Notes: generated by a model not told the origin, from the letters alone. DNA of 64,000 bases from Rostrohypoxylon terebratum (GCA_022497145.1 MU385855.1:248001-312000); one strand, 5' to 3'; numbered from the stretch's first letter, positions 1-13,080 are shown. Numbers and translations are program-made.

Positions 1-2213
1 CCCAGCTGATAAGTGAGTGTTAGGTATTTAACTGAAATTGATCATAAATTCGAAAAATCGGCAGCTATCGTGAAGAATGTTTCCTACGTGGAGCAGGGGT
101 ATTTGTAAGCGCTATAAGCAAGATGGCATTGTCAAGAAAGTGATGAAAGTTGTTTTTATGTGAAAGTGAAAGAGTAAAGACTTGCGACACGGAGCTTCTT
201 GGTTCCATATTGTGGATATTTTGATGAAGTCTGATTAAACCATAGGAAGCGACGACAACGCGAAGTTGGGCTGAGGTGAGGGCGAAGGACTCTGGGGTCT
301 GGGGCTGTACTGTCACCGTGGTACGTACATAGTAGTACGTACCCCTCGTAGGGCAGGCTCCCCCTTGATGCCATTACTCTAAGAGGCTTAGCCAATAGAT
401 CAAGTCCCCTTTCTCTCATGTTATCCACTAAATTAGGTACCTCTTGCATAGCCTGGGCCCTGGGCCCTGTATTCGCAGCATTGGATCAGTGCCTCAGAAT
501 TGCTGAGGGCCCCCTTTTACGTAGAGAAATTCAATACAGTTACACACTATTAATACTGTAACTGGGCTATCACTGAGTCTAACACAATATAGGGGGTTTA
601 GGGCACTCTGTTCATCGGCATTTTTGGAGGAGCTATGAACTTTGCATTCCTATAATTATAATTGTAACCTATATCAATCAATTCTCCACCAAAGGCGCAT
701 CGATTTGATATCAATTTTCTTATACGAAAGGCATTATGGAATTAATTGTAAAGCTGTCTTTTGAGTCGTGGCTGAGCTGTTACAACTTACAACGCCAAAA
801 TGCGTCGGGTCGTACTGTACAGGGTCCTTATCCGCTACCAGCTAGGGATGGATCCATTAGTCCATTAGGTACTACGTATACGCTACCCTTCTGTGTGAGC
901 CGATATCCAATTTGTAACTCTCGAGAAACCCAATTAGATCTTAGCCTTACTACAGACATAAGGCTCCAAGGTATCGCAAGAGAAAAATGAAGGGCACTAA
1001 GCTCTTATATTAAGTATTATATAATAGTTCTATGGATATCATTTTTACATCTCATCCCTAAAATCTAAGGCTTACAAATAGGGAGATTTGCCAAGTCCTA
1101 AGCCTCCCCTCGCGCGGCGGCCAAACACACCGGACTCAATTCTCATTCTCATTAATACCAGCAATCTAATTCGAAGTTTCGAACCCCTCTTAGAGCTCTT
1201 GGGGGCCGATGGCGCCGCCGACATCGCCATAACGACGCCAGCTCTAACAAGAACCGACATCCGCGTGGCGCATCGATATTCCAGCCTCCTTCCAAGTTTT
1301 GACGTCTTCCTATTCTCTATCTACCTACCCTTACTATATGCGCATCGGGTTCCCCCTCGTTGACGCCGACAGCCAGATCGCAACGCAGAGCCAAACTGCT
1401 CCCTCACGCATACGCCTTCCTCTTCACAAAATCCGTGTCTAGAAAGGTTCGACGAGTGATGGGATTTCCTGGTAAGTCTTCCGAAAAAGCCATGATTCCC
1501 AATGAAGGTCGTCTTCCGATTCCCCAAGGCGTAGTCTTGCCATCGCGCATCGATCAGGCTAAAGAAACTTGGCACAGAGGGGCATCGGTGCGACGAGAAC
1601 AGTTGGGCGACTCGTTGCATATGCAGCCTCCAATATTCCGGATCGGTAGACAAATGAGGTGTCGGCTAAGGGAAACGTCACACCGCAACACAGGATTGAG
1701 AGAAGGACAAAGGAAAAAAAAAATCAAGGACGAAAGGGGGGAAAGGGAAGGACGGCACCGCGGATTTGTTGGCACATATATAAATGGCTGATGTATATTC
1801 ATTCATGATCCCCAAGGGTATCACTACTATTTCGAAACAGACAAAAAAATATTTTTTCTAAAATAAGATGGATATCAGACAGAAGATTATTTAAGTCTCT
1901 TGCAGCTCAGATATCGTGGCAGTTTCCTCGTTCAACAATTCTCAATGAAAATATATCGTCTCGTGCTGTATTCCAATCCATAAATATCAACTGAACACTT
2001 CTTTTCAAATATGCATTGGGATTATATCATGTCCCATAAGTCGGGAATCGTGGCGCCGTGGAATTGGGTACATGCGCGATGGTCGTGACGGGTCGTAACA
2101 AGCAAAACATGGTGGTATCAAAATACAGAGGGAGACCAATCTCCCCGGCCAGCGTTCTAGTGATCACATCGATGGCCTTAGAATGGAAAGCGCAAAAAAA
2201 GCGAGTGCCTCAC
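1..2213. other. intergenic; no supported gene
   Basis: No open frame here resembles a protein I know. The part next to 2213 should hold the 3' untranslated region of the minus-strand gene ending at 2214. Positions 321-342 contain GTACGTAC twice around a 6-base spacer. Around 1440-1800 the minus strand is pyrimidine-rich and a minus-strand ATG at 1653 opens a frame of about 110 codons. On the plus strand a TATATAAA lies at 1777-1784. This could be the first exon of a small gene, but no splice pattern or family supports it. Confidence 0.4.
1777..1784. promoter_or_regulatory. orphan TATA-like box
   Basis: TATATAAA reads on the plus strand (TTTATATA on the minus). It lies about 120 bases upstream of a minus-strand ATG at 1653, with a pyrimidine-rich stretch between, as in many fungal promoters. 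No gene is confirmed on either side, so this is only a possible promoter element. Confidence 0.2.
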
Positions 2214-3761
2214 TTATAGGAATCCGCCCTCGTTGGCGCCGAATACGCCAACGCTGCCCCGCCATCGACAACGCTCGTCTCGTTCGGTCGGTGATAACGC
2301 GCCACCCCTGGGACTCAGTGCGCCCGCTCTCGGTGGTGTCGTCTGCTGAGCTCCGTCGATCTCGCTACTTCCTCGACTGCTGTTGGCGCTGACATTCGTC
2401 TGTACGAGCAACAGGCTACTCGTGCCACTCAATCGCTTGGTGAATTCATTAAAACTAAGCCGTTTAACATCAGACGTTGAGTGACGTTTCTCATGGTTTC
2501 GTCGGGTCACACCTTCTTCCTGCACTCTATTAGGGATAGCTGACATCCCGAGCGCTCCCGCAGGGATCTGCGGTTGGCTACTTGTTCGTTGAGCCGCGGG
2601 TCTTAATCTTGAATGCGCCGTATGTGGCCGGAGGATGGCTGGCCCTGATTCCTGAATATTCGATACAGTCCCAGTACTCGACTGAGACCATTGCGACCTT
2701 CCACTATGCCGGTTGGCAATGAATTGCAGTGCCCTCTGCGCGTTTGGCCCAATCTCATCATTTCCTAGGTCCTGTTCAAACGCATCCTCGTCGCTTTCGT
2801 CCTCTTCCTCACCGGCTCCTTCCTCTTCGTCACTCTCGTCTTCTTCCCAGGTACTCTTTAGTGGCTCCTTTCCCGCTATCGTTGTCGGCATTGGCTTTTC
2901 CTTCTCGAAGGCCTTCTGTCGTTCCTCTGCTTGACGCATCAACGCCTCGAACCTAGCGATGGAGCTAAGTTTCTCCTCTCCTGGAACCTCGCGGTCCGAA
3001 CCGGGAATGCATCGTAGCTGGAATGCTCTGTCCAGAATGGTTTCTCGGGGTGCCGGGGGTGAGCCAGAGTGGACACTAGGTTGAAACTGGCCGGGCGAAG
3101 AACCAATGCTTTCTCTGGCTCTAATCGGAGAGCTTAAAGTAGACGATCGTCCCTGCGCAGATGTCCATCCTTCGATGAATTGATCATGATATTCCCCAAC
3201 TGTTGTGGCAGGTGACGGAAGATCGGATGGGTGGACTGTCGTATAATGCTGCGCCGCGTATGTCGTGTTAACAGGAGCCATGGAACTAGTGTGGGAAGAC
3301 GATATGTCACTATTGCCGGAACGTATACTAGCTGATCCCGCGGACGTATAAGGAACATTAGCTTCCCGACTAGATCCATATGCATGGCCGGACGACTTGG
3401 TAGTCATCCTTCTCCGGGTCTTTGAGGAGCTGCCACTCGAGGTGGCAGTATAGTCCCGAGCTACGGAGGGAGCAAATGGGTTGATGAATGTTGGCGATGT
3501 TGGACTAATTGGACTTATCGGATGCCGGCCAGGAACCTCGGGCTGTATTATCGATTGTATGTAACAAGACCAATCCTCTAGCGTGTAAGTGCGATCATCG
3601 CCGAGACGGAACCATAATGTCGTCGGACCCGAATCCTTGGTGGTAGTCAGGCCTGCAGTTCGGCTCGAACGGCGTTTTCGCAATTTGTCAGTGGCGGGAT
3701 CCGGTGATATCTGGACGGCGAGGGTTGGTAGCACTGGTCCTTGTTTGCGGTGGGCGACCAT
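2214..3761 (-). CDS. conserved fungal protein of unknown function, largely disordered (515 aa)
   Basis: Single-exon frame of 515 codons. I do not recognise a named family. Residues 1-40 carry a basic stretch (KLRKRRSSR at 26-34). Residues about 48-78 form the only ordered-looking block (LWFRLGDDRTYTLEDW, then YIQSIIQPEVPG), which looks like a short conserved segment of a fungus-specific family. The middle is Ser/Thr/Pro-rich. A strongly acidic Glu/Asp run lies at about 305-330, just after a charged helix rich in Arg, Glu and Lys. The extreme C-terminus (CRWRGSVGVFGANEGGFL) is aromatic and glycine-rich, unlike the rest, and could be a conserved tail. There is no signal peptide or membrane segment, so a cytosolic or nuclear scaffold is possible, but that is a guess. 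The ATG at 3761 is preceded by CACAG, so a short upstream coding exon cannot be excluded. The minus-strand DNA up to about 4700 is pyrimidine-rich and may be its leader. Confidence 0.75.
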   Translation of the reverse strand: MVAHRKQGPVLPTLAVQISPDPATDKLRKRRSSRTAGLTTTKDSGPTTLWFRLGDDRTYTLEDWSCYIQSIIQPEVPGRHPISPISPTSPTFINPFAPSVARDYTATSSGSSSKTRRRMTTKSSGHAYGSSREANVPYTSAGSASIRSGNSDISSSHTSSMAPVNTTYAAQHYTTVHPSDLPSPATTVGEYHDQFIEGWTSAQGRSSTLSSPIRARESIGSSPGQFQPSVHSGSPPAPRETILDRAFQLRCIPGSDREVPGEEKLSSIARFEALMRQAEERQKAFEKEKPMPTTIAGKEPLKSTWEEDESDEEEGAGEEEDESDEDAFEQDLGNDEIGPNAQRALQFIANRHSGRSQWSQSSTGTVSNIQESGPAILRPHTAHSRLRPAAQRTSSQPQIPAGALGMSAIPNRVQEEGVTRRNHEKRHSTSDVKRLSFNEFTKRLSGTSSLLLVQTNVSANSSRGSSEIDGAQQTTPPRAGALSPRGGALSPTERDERCRWRGSVGVFGANEGGFL

Positions 3762-4429
3762 CTGAACCTGTGAATCCGTGATAGACGCTATCGAGTGTTG
3801 TTGAACCGGCTCCCAGTCATCCTACAGCGCATTAGAATCTGCAACGTTAGACCAAAAAAGGGGGGAATATCACGCGAGGTCCCCTTACCCGAGCTTTGTA
3901 TACCGACAAATAGACGGTATCCGATTGTGGTCTCAGTTGCGGCTGTGCCTTGGATGCTCGGTTTCCGGCGTCCTTAATGCGAGCAGCGACTTGAGAAAAA
4001 CCGGTATTGGACGGGAAAGCATCCCTCTGGGGGCCGATGACGATATATCGGGGCTAGCAGTGCATTTAGTATATTTCGAGTGACATATATACAGAATATA
4101 CATTTTGCGAGTGCGCATCGCAGAGAAGATGGGACTTAAATACCTTCCACACAGCTCTACCGATTATAGTACCCCTATCTGGGGGGACGAGTAGAGTACC
4201 CTCCATATTAGATTACGCCGTTTGTCGTCGTTACGGCGTTGGTTGCGCGATAGGTCGGGATTCTGCCGCGACTTGGTCTGTACGATCGCGCACAGCAAGC
4301 GACAGGTCGGATGCAAAATCGACTTGGTACATTAAGGATTAAGGCAACATATTGCAAGAAACCAGATGGCTAAAGAAGGGAAAGACACTGTCTTTTTTGC
4401 ACGCTTTGTACTTAGTAGGAGTAGGGGGT

Positions 4430-4463
4430 AAGAGCAAGAGCAAGAGCAAGCGTAAGAGCAAGA
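4430..4463. repeat. (AGAGCA)n hexamer repeat
   Basis: Tandem AAGAGC units with one interruption (CGTAAG). They lie inside the pyrimidine-rich minus-strand leader candidate of the gene at 2214-3761. Confidence 0.8.
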
Positions 4464-5750
4464 TTAGGAGAATCGAGAAGTCAAACAGCCAAACCCATCC
4501 ATTAACAACAAATAAGAAAAAGAGAGGAAGACTTTCGGGTCTTCCCGACGACACTCTTCAAGGCTTTCTTCTTTTTACCGAAATCGCACACTCAATTGGC
4601 CCGTCGCAAAAGCAGACGCAGAATATGAATATGATAGAGCCAACCGGACGGAAGGGGTGGCAAGTTAAAGATTTAGAAGAGAGGTGTAGGAGAGACGTAT
4701 TAGGACCGTAGGTAAGTATTGAATGGCGAATGGCGAATGGATTAATGAGTTAATTGGGTTAATGGGTGACTACTAGGTAGCAAAGTACATAGTACATAGT
4801 ACGCAGTATGTACGTCGTATGTAAAGTGTAAAGTTAAAAGTGTAGGTAAGACTTAAGTAAAAGACTGGTAAGTACCTGGTAGTAGCATCCATGGATCAAT
4901 TCAATGTTTTGCTGACGAGACGAGGCTTGTAGTATGTACTAGGTAGAGTAGACCTCTGGGACTTCTAGGGCTTCCAAGGACCAAGGTTGTAGACGTAGAC
5001 TGTGTTGCAACAGTTTTAGTTGAACTCTGAGGACCCCCCTAAGAAATTAATAATTATTTTTAATGCAAGTCATTTGGGTGCGCATTCCTTGTACAGTCTA
5101 GTGAGGTCCCCATGTAGTGTAATAAAAGACTCTCAGTGCTGGCTGTCTGGTACTACCTGACAAGTCCCTACATGTACCGTACCGCTGTTGTACCTAGATA
5201 ATTGTACATGCCCAGATGTAGCACGAAAATGCGGCAGGGGAGTACGGGAAGCAAGTCTGGGTTCGACGTTTGAATGTTCAAGGTTGTCAAGGTTTGTCAG
5301 GCAGTCAACTGTCAGGGTCGTCTGAGACCTTTCCAGGTACTGCGCGCCTTCCAAGATCTGCAGATAATCATACAAATCTAGATGTCTACGTAATTTGTAA
5401 CTGCCATCTTTTTTTTGTCTGTTGGGTTATAATAACGGGTAACTACATGTATGTAGTAAAGGGAAAGACCAGACCAAGGAAAACCGTAATTTTATGACAA
5501 TTCAGAAAAAGAGGCATAATTGTAGGTGAGACAGAATATGTATTGTACCTGCCTACATCATGTACTATATGGCCTATTAAATACAAATACTTAGAACAGG
5601 TCTAAACTCAATTGAGTATACCTAGCACCAATTTCAACAATAAATTTGTCAGTTGCAAAGGAGTAGCGCATTTTAAAAGTTTATTAGCTCGACATCTGGA
5701 GCAAAGAAATCGAGGAATTATTTCCGGAGCTAACGGGTATGAAGGGTAAG

Positions 5751-5783
5751 TACCTAGGACCTAGGTTAATAGGTCCTAGGTTA
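5751..5783. repeat. CCTAGG near-palindrome cluster
   Basis: TACCTAGGACCTAGGTT, followed directly by an inverted copy (AATAGGTCCTAGGTTA). Same dispersed element as at 17904, 18374, 18447, 20571 and 63122. Confidence 0.75.
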
Positions 5784-6848
5784 GAGAGGTAATATGAAAA
5801 GTATGAAAAAGTTATGCGACAATGCCACGAGGTATCATAATTTGGCCATGATGTGCCAAGATTTGCTATGCCTTTAACTAATTCCACTTTCTCTCTTTAT
5901 TCAAGTGAGACAAGATGATACTATGTAATATGATTCGGCATATTACTCAAGCGGTTATACTACTAATATGTACTAGACATCCAATGCTAATACTACATAC
6001 ATGTCTTAGACTCTTAGTAACGACAATGAACCTCGATCATGGAAATAAGTGGTTTCAGCTAGAGACGAAGGATTCAGGCACAGGGATATACTCCGCAGAA
6101 AGTGGTGTGTTTCGTCCCAAGTCTGCCTAGTCAATGTAGTCAATGAAGTTTAATGCTGTATCCGACGAGCTGGTCACACTTTGTCAGTAACCCAGTAACC
6201 AACCTGGGCACCACCGGCAGTAACCAGATAGTGGCTAGCTTGCTGGAGTCATCACTGGAGGCTAACCCATAACCAACCCATAGCCCGGAGGTTTACTATG
6301 TACAATACATACAATACATAGCAGTCTACGACTCTACGACTATGAAGAAACACCTGCGAATCCGCGGATCCAGACGCCACCAGCCCACAGCCGGATCACT
6401 AGGTACTTCTTTTTTTTTTCTTTGGAAGGAAAATAACCTCCTATGGAAGCATACCTAGTAGTATCCACATTCGGAAACTCCACGATAACTCCACTATCTT
6501 ACCAATCAAAGTCCTTTTTTGGCCTCGGTTCATGAAGACCTCTACTATATAGTAGTAGTATGTACACATACTATACTAGGTAGTCGATTGCTCGACATAC
6601 GAGAGGCGAGGTGGAGAACGGCTCGATGTTGAACGGCGAAATAATAACGCTCAAAACGTATACATACATAATAGTAGCGGCCAACAATTCAAGAATAAAG
6701 GGGTATCCATCCACCGCTAGTTGTAATGCGCATCCACTATTACAGTACACATCCATATATGGATACTATCTTACTATGTAGTCTATGGTATTATATACCG
6801 TACATACCGAACTTACCTACCTCCTACCTACTAGGTCCATAGTATCTA

Positions 6849-6877
6849 GCGATGGCCGCATGAGATGCGACCATCGC
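6849..6877. repeat. 29-base hairpin-forming inverted repeat
   Basis: GCGATGG pairs with CCATCGC (7 bp), and inside this CGCAT pairs with ATGCG (5 bp) around a GAG loop. One unpaired C/A position separates the two stems. There is no flanking T-run or gene that would explain it. Confidence 0.7.
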
Positions 6878-7994
6878 ACTAAAATCAACAAAAGAATACA
6901 ATGCCCCTATGAGGAAACACCATATTAATAGCCATAGCAGTGCGAACGTCTCGGGGGGTTCGTCGCCCTCTGGCCGTGTACGGAATATTTTGACCCTATT
7001 AGAGAAGCTGTGAACTACTAGTCTTCTGCACGCTTTGACCCTGATTTGACAACAGACCAGTTTGCCAGTCTGCCAGTACAGGGGGAAGTCCTTCTATTGG
7101 ACCATTGGTCAATCAGCTCTCTGCAACTAGTCTGATGCCCATGTGTTTTGCATGTACATGTTGGTAGACAAGGTGGTAAGGTGGATCAGTTGACATTACC
7201 ATCTGTATGTATATGCAGTAGCGGTGCAGCAAGATTCCAAGCCAGAAGGTGTCCTCAATGGATAGGTCGAACCGCGGATGTACGCAGTTGCAGCGGCTTG
7301 GCGAAGGAAAACCCACTACTGCAGTTTTCTACCAGTGTTCTAGAAGCCCACAAGGCGGCGACAAATGAGGATTGAATAATACCGACAAGTAGCAAAATGC
7401 TACTACATAGTATAGAACCCGCTCAACATGGAGTCTACTGTCTGATAACGACCTAGTTACTAGGTACCTATGCTTATGGTCTCTCTATCATATGTAAGCT
7501 ATTATAATAGGTCGATCGAGATTATAGATGGGACGGAAAAGTCGCATAAAAAAAGCAAAAAAAGAAGTGATAGACTATTTTAGTCATCTGACGGCCAGTC
7601 TAACATGGGAAGATAACCGACGTCTTAGGGGGCGATCCTGGTAAGGATCAGGGGTAAAACCACATCGCGAACGGTTCAATCATCGGAATAGTCCCCGCAG
7701 TCTCAAAGAAAAAAAAAGGGGATAACCCCACTAACGTTACCGTTGAGATTTAAATCTTTCTGGCTTTGTCGTTTTCTTCGTGGCTTCGACGGCTTCAACA
7801 CCTTTATGCTAAAATCAGATGTTCTAGGCTGCTAAGCCAAGCCACAACACTTTATTTTGAGGAGAATCGACTACCTGGCCTCATGTCTCCAGGTACCTGG
7901 TCGACAAGTAGTACGTGACTAATGTTGTGTTATGGCGACCCGAAAACGACGTGTCTCTTTGATAACCGAACAAACCGACAAAGTCCGAAAGTCG

Positions 7995-8024
7995 CAAAGT
8001 TCCAAAGTTCCAAAGTTCCAAGTT
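7995..8024. repeat. CAAAGTTC octamer tandem repeat
   Basis: Three exact CAAAGTTC units plus a degenerate fourth (CAAGTTTG). Confidence 0.85.
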
Positions 8025-11000
8025 TGCAGGACTACGATCACGGCAGGCAACTTGTTACATAGTAGAGCAAAAGCAACAGAAGCATTATGAGTTTGGTTTC
8101 CAATTAGCCCCTGTTCGGCGTGTTAGGAGAGCCGGAGTCAAGCAAGCTAAAGCAAGTCGAATTTAGCGACTGCGGTCCGATGCTTCAATTTACTGCAAGC
8201 ACGATAAGATTTGTGAGATCCCGCGTCAGAACATGACCTCGACACTGTACATACCATATAGTTCATAAAGTACCTAGTACCAGGTTCTGGTAAGCAGATA
8301 GTAGTAATGGCAGTGTAGCAGTCGGCCTATTATAACATCGACACCCTGAAAGTGCAAAGTTCCTATGTCCTCTGAGCATACCGAGTACGTTTGATATACT
8401 CTATCAAAAACTGAAGCAGGAGTTGGGGTGACGCTGAAGATTATCTCACCCGTCTCACCTCACCCTACACAACTGCACCCTACCTACATAGTTAGGCTAG
8501 ACAGTGTAGATACTAGATGGATATTACCATTGAGGCTCCTAATCTCTTATTCGTCGTTGTGGATGTCCACCTCCGCCTTCGGCCAGTCAAAGCCACTCTC
8601 TTCACCGATATAGTGGCGATTTAGCGAAGATTTCTGCTCCTTGCATAAGGATTATGCACATCAGCACCGAAACCGAACCGGTCTTCAACTTTCTGGTCCG
8701 GTGTAACAAGTCTGGCTTGAAGACGTTTGCAAAGGCATAATATTAGCGTTGCGCCCCTTTTAAAAACGGGCGTTTTTCAATAATGCCGCCCAGCCAGATC
8801 TACTACTCAACTTTATGTAGGTAGAAACCAATGCTAATTATTACTTGTTGAAACTTGAAACAGATTCGGTCCTCGTAAATATTCGTTCCTGGATAGGATT
8901 TCAACCGGTCTTGGAACACGGTTCTCTGAGCATCCGAATTCGGAAGGTTGATAGGCAGTTGGCATCCGTCTAAAATGACCTCTTCCTTCATCCGAAATCC
9001 TTTCTGTTCCCTCTGTTTTATGCAGTCATGCTGGCGCGCATATTGAATCTACATCGACGCGTCTTATGTACAGCTTGTGAGACAGATCATGATGAGCAAC
9101 CAGGGGGTGCTGAAATTATCGCGGTAAATTCCGTAGCAGAATTCCCCCTTTCAAAAATGCCTGGGAAGCCAATACTAGTTGTAGCTACGGTAGCACGCAC
9201 TATCACCGAGCCCTGCCTATTCTACACACACGGGGCACTTGGAGGTAACTGCAACAACGGGCCGGCCCTTGGTACCTGGCGAGAGAAGAAGAAAAAGAAT
9301 CGGTCAAGAGAAGGGCGAACGACAGCACTACACTACAATATGAATAGCCACCCCACTGCAGACCACGCCCGCAAATCCATATTAATACCCTGGATACTTG
9401 CAAAGACCAATAACCCCCACTCCTTCGCAGCATCCCCATATTAAGAACAATTCTATGGGGATCGACGACAGCGAGCAACGAGGCGGAGAAAACACGGTCC
9501 AAATTAACAGCGTGACGGTAGGCAATTCACACGTTTATGATATCCTACTTCGACTTACTTGATCAATATATTCACGCGAACAACATGCGACGCGTTGCAG
9601 GACATTACTAGATGCCGTGTTGATCGATATCACATCAGGCCCCTTTTTCACAGACCTAGCTTGCGACTCGACCTCCGACTTCACAAGGTAGCCCCTGAAA
9701 ACCCATACGGTTGGGTAACATCTGCATCGAAATATTGGATTTGGGTCGACGCAATCACGCAAAAAAGTCAACCCTTTATCTGAGATCCGGCGCTCCCAAG
9801 CCAATGTTCTCCTAGGCCTCTCCCTTGCTTAGGTGGCTATCGATGTGACGGTGGCCCACCGCGTCCCAAGAAAAAGCGACGTGTGCAGGATCACAGGCTA
9901 AAGCCTAAGCAGTAAGGAGTAGAAGACTAAAAAAATACCACGTCGCCGTTAAGAAATGACCTAACGTACATAGTAGACACGAAGACGAAAAAATAAAACT
10001 CAAGAACCACCTAATAAAGTGGTTTTATGGTGGACGGCGTCGGCGGCACTCAATAGACGGCATGCAGTCAGGTCAAACAGGACAGCTCTCTCCGTATTAA
10101 TGTCCATCCGGGCTCGGAGAGGGATCAGACCCGGGATGCTTCCCCACGCGGCGCAAACGGCCGACGGGCTCAGCTAAGCAAGCTAAGGAAAGACACCAAC
10201 CCCGGCCCTCCACATGGCAGCTGTAATGTACGTGCGACGTACATACTACTACGTACCTACTGTAGGTACAGCAAATATACACAGCAGCAGCAGAAGCAAG
10301 AAGCAAGAAACAGCAGCCCTGGAGGTTAGGTATGTAATTGTATTAGGCTAGGCATGTAGGGACCTCTCCATGAGTCCATATCCCGCCCAAGTAAGGTCCG
10401 GGACCATCCCTCTAATTTTGGGATATAGTACGCGCGCGGTATTGCCAGAGGTCGCGGGTTGACGCACGATGATTTAATTCCTTCTTATGTGCTACAAATA
10501 TCACCACACATATAGGCCTTGGCAATTTAGCCCGCAGCCAGAGAAAAAGAAACGGCACACCGGGCGAGCAAGCGCAAACATAACCCTGATCGGCGTCCGT
10601 ATAGCCCGTTGCGACGAGGGCGTGGACGATGTTCGTAAGACTGAACCGTCGGCGACAAAACGGCGTCTCTCAATCTTAAATCATCAATCTTTCCCAGAAC
10701 TTTTTGATTGCTAGAGCTTTTGTTGCGTTTACAAGAAAATCCGACACGGTGAATTCGTAACGATACCCTGACCGCTCTTTCGAGCTTTCCCCATATCCGT
10801 CGTCTACCTTAGCACTGACTCCCGAACTATCCAGACAGCTGGGGAAAAGAGGCATCGATTATCAGGTATATGTGGGTTAGGGTACGCGGTACGATGGGGC
10901 ACCACGATTACTTTTCTTGGGAAAAGGAAAATTCCAGAAAAAAGAAAGGAGAAGTGGTCTTTGCTTTGGCCGATCCAATGCAAGGCGGTCGGTTTGCTAA

Positions 11001-11344
11001 AGCGTCTGATTTGAAGCCATGTGCTTCTCGACACACTTTAAATCTGTATGGCATCACATCAGATAAGCAAATACCCAGGACGATCTGCAGGTACTTATCC
11101 AGGTACTCAGGTAAGTACCGTAAGCATTCTCACATCAAGTACCTACTGTGTAGGTACGTGGACACTCGACAATTCTAGTAGTTACACACACGAAGAGGCA
11201 CGAGGTAAGGTAAGATTCATTATTCCCTTTTGAGATATCTCTCTAGCCTACATGCAGAATAGACCCTAACTATCCCCTTCCTTTCATTATTCATAAAACG
11301 GTTGGGACAACCTCACCACCATCATATGAGCCTTAGTCATAAGA

Positions 11345-13080
11345 TCAAGGCAAGAATCCGGCCATTTCATCCAGCGCCTTATTCAACAACTCCGTCGAAA
11401 TGGGATCTTGGGGGTTGATAGCTAGCGCTTTATGTAGCACCTCGACGGCGATGTCGAACTTGCCTTGCTCCATGTATATTAAGCCCTTAGAAGCAAAGAT
11501 GCTCGCGTCCTTGCCGCCCTGCCTGAGGACCTCGTCGAACTGGTCAAGTGCATCATCGTAGCGCTTAGCGCGGCGATAAGCGTGCGCCAGGTTCGTACGG
11601 GCCGAGATCCAGGCATTGGGTTCCGCATCAATCTCCTCGGCGACTTCAAGTGCTTTTATGAATACCGTAGCGGCGTCCTGAGGACGGTCTTGGTGATAGT
11701 AGACAATGCCCATCTCGTTGAGCAGCAGCGGATCTGTCTTGCAAAGTCCATATGCCGTCTTCAAAAATTCCTCGGCCAACGTCATATTGTTAAGAGCATG
11801 GTTCTGCATCCCCAGGAACACTTGCGGCAGGTGTGTGCCCATGAATAGTCGAGCGGCCGTCGAGTACGCCGATATGGCCTGGTCGTGCTCGCCTTCTGCA
11901 GCGAAGGTATGTGCGAACCCGATCCAAGCCGGCCCGAAATGGGGATCCATCATACTCGCCTTGCTAAAGTAGCGCCGAGCCTCTGCGATTTTTTCAATAG
12001 AAAAGTAGTAGATGCCTACGGCGAGCCACGTGCAAGGTTCTTCCGGATGTGAGTCGGCGAGGTCGTGCGCGATCAAGAAGAGCACGTTCTTCCTCCTAAG
12101 TTCGTACAGGCAAGCTAAATGTAGAGGATATATACTGAAGTTGTACTTATCCTCTTGTAGGACGGATTCGGTAATAGCGAGTGCATCCTTATACTTGCAT
12201 TGCGTGTACAGTAAATCTGCTCGAGCGAGGAGCAGGTCTGGGTTTGAGGCTAGATTATAATGTGTCGATAGAGTTTCGCTTGCGGTTGTGAAAGCGGCAG
12301 GGTTCCGGTACTTAGAAAGTCTAGTGGTGTAGAGCATCCTAGTGAACTCAGCAGCCTCCTGTGAAGATCCCGGGTCGGCGGTGACGGTGATGGCATCGAA
12401 ATCTAGAGATTCTAAGAATTGCCATTCTTCGTCGGGAGACATAAGTGAGTTCTTCATTAGCTGTTGAAAAGCTTCGAAACACTGGACGTCGATGCGTACG
12501 GCATCTTTGTAACACTCTTTTGCTCGGTCAAAAGCATTTTGCTTGGCATAGCAAAGACCCCTCAGAAAGCACATGGCGGCTTCGAAGCGTCTGTTAGCCG
12601 CTTCTTCCTCCGACATTTCGGCTCTCTGATTATGTGCCTTGGATGCTCCTCTGGCATGATGGGAGGTGGTGCGCCCACTGGTATGTTGGGTTTTGCGCTT
12701 CGTGGCTGTGTTAGAAATTAAGTGTGTGGGATTTCGTTCGCCAAGCACAGTGAGCGCCTCCTCAAACCGAGATTGCTTGATGAAGCAGTGAGCTGCTAGA
12801 TATCGGCAAGACGGGTTTCGGTTGATGAGGTCTTGTTTAGATAGGAATGTCTGTGCCCTGGTATAGTTTCCAGTGGCAAAATGGACTTGTGCAAGCCAAA
12901 AAGCATCGTTGTCATGGTCTATGAGATTGGTTAGCTTGAGGCGTGGCACACAAATCACATCCATATATCCATAACCAACTCACTAGTCAACGCCAGAAGC
13001 TTATCCCCAATGAAAATGGCAGACTCGTACTGGGCCTTGTTCAAGGCATCCTGCCGCCACTCGCGAAGAAAACTTTCCAT
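11345..13080 (-). CDS. CDC16: anaphase-promoting complex subunit Cdc16/Cut9/APC6 (TPR protein)
   Basis: Scaffold TPR subunit of the anaphase-promoting complex, the nuclear ubiquitin ligase that degrades securin and cyclins. Two exons on the minus strand: 13080-12984 and 12918-11345, predicted 556 aa. The 65-base intron has donor GTGAGT, branch-like GCTAACC and acceptor CTCATAG. Joining it turns the N-terminus into LREWRQDALNKAQYESAIFIGDKLLAL then TNHDNDAFWLAQVHF, the typical Cut9/Cdc16 start; the ATG inside the intron at 12964 is therefore not the real start. Tandem tetratricopeptide repeats fill most of the protein, for example ACRYLAAHCF-like and FGPAWIGFAHTFAAEGEHD segments. A low-complexity insert rich in Ser, Thr and His lies before the RRFEAAMCFLRG repeat. 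It is shorter at the C-terminus than some homologues, ending soon after the last TPR. The cassette has no close functional partner next door. Confidence 0.93.

Larger units (their letters stand above)
3762..11344. other. 7.6-kb gene-poor intergenic region
   Basis: No open frame here is longer than about 140 codons and none resembles a known protein. The first kilobase (about 4300-4700, read on the minus strand) is pyrimidine-rich and contains a 71-codon frame, consistent with a long 5' leader of the gene ending at 2214. The remainder is rich in short TAC/CTA/GTAG words, small tandem repeats (4430-4463, 7995-8024) and hairpins (6849-6877, 8762-8777). A CCTAGG near-palindrome cluster lies at 5751-5783. 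CpG is still common, so this does not look like classical RIP-mutated DNA. Confidence 0.5.

Noticed and set aside
9028..9444. 138-codon plus-strand frame
   Set aside because: Contains a lysine run from A/G-rich DNA, has no family match and is opposed by a 99-codon minus-strand frame.
12961..12964. ATG at 12964 as the start of Cdc16
   Set aside because: It lies inside a GT/AG intron; using the ATG at 13080 and splicing restores the conserved N-terminus.
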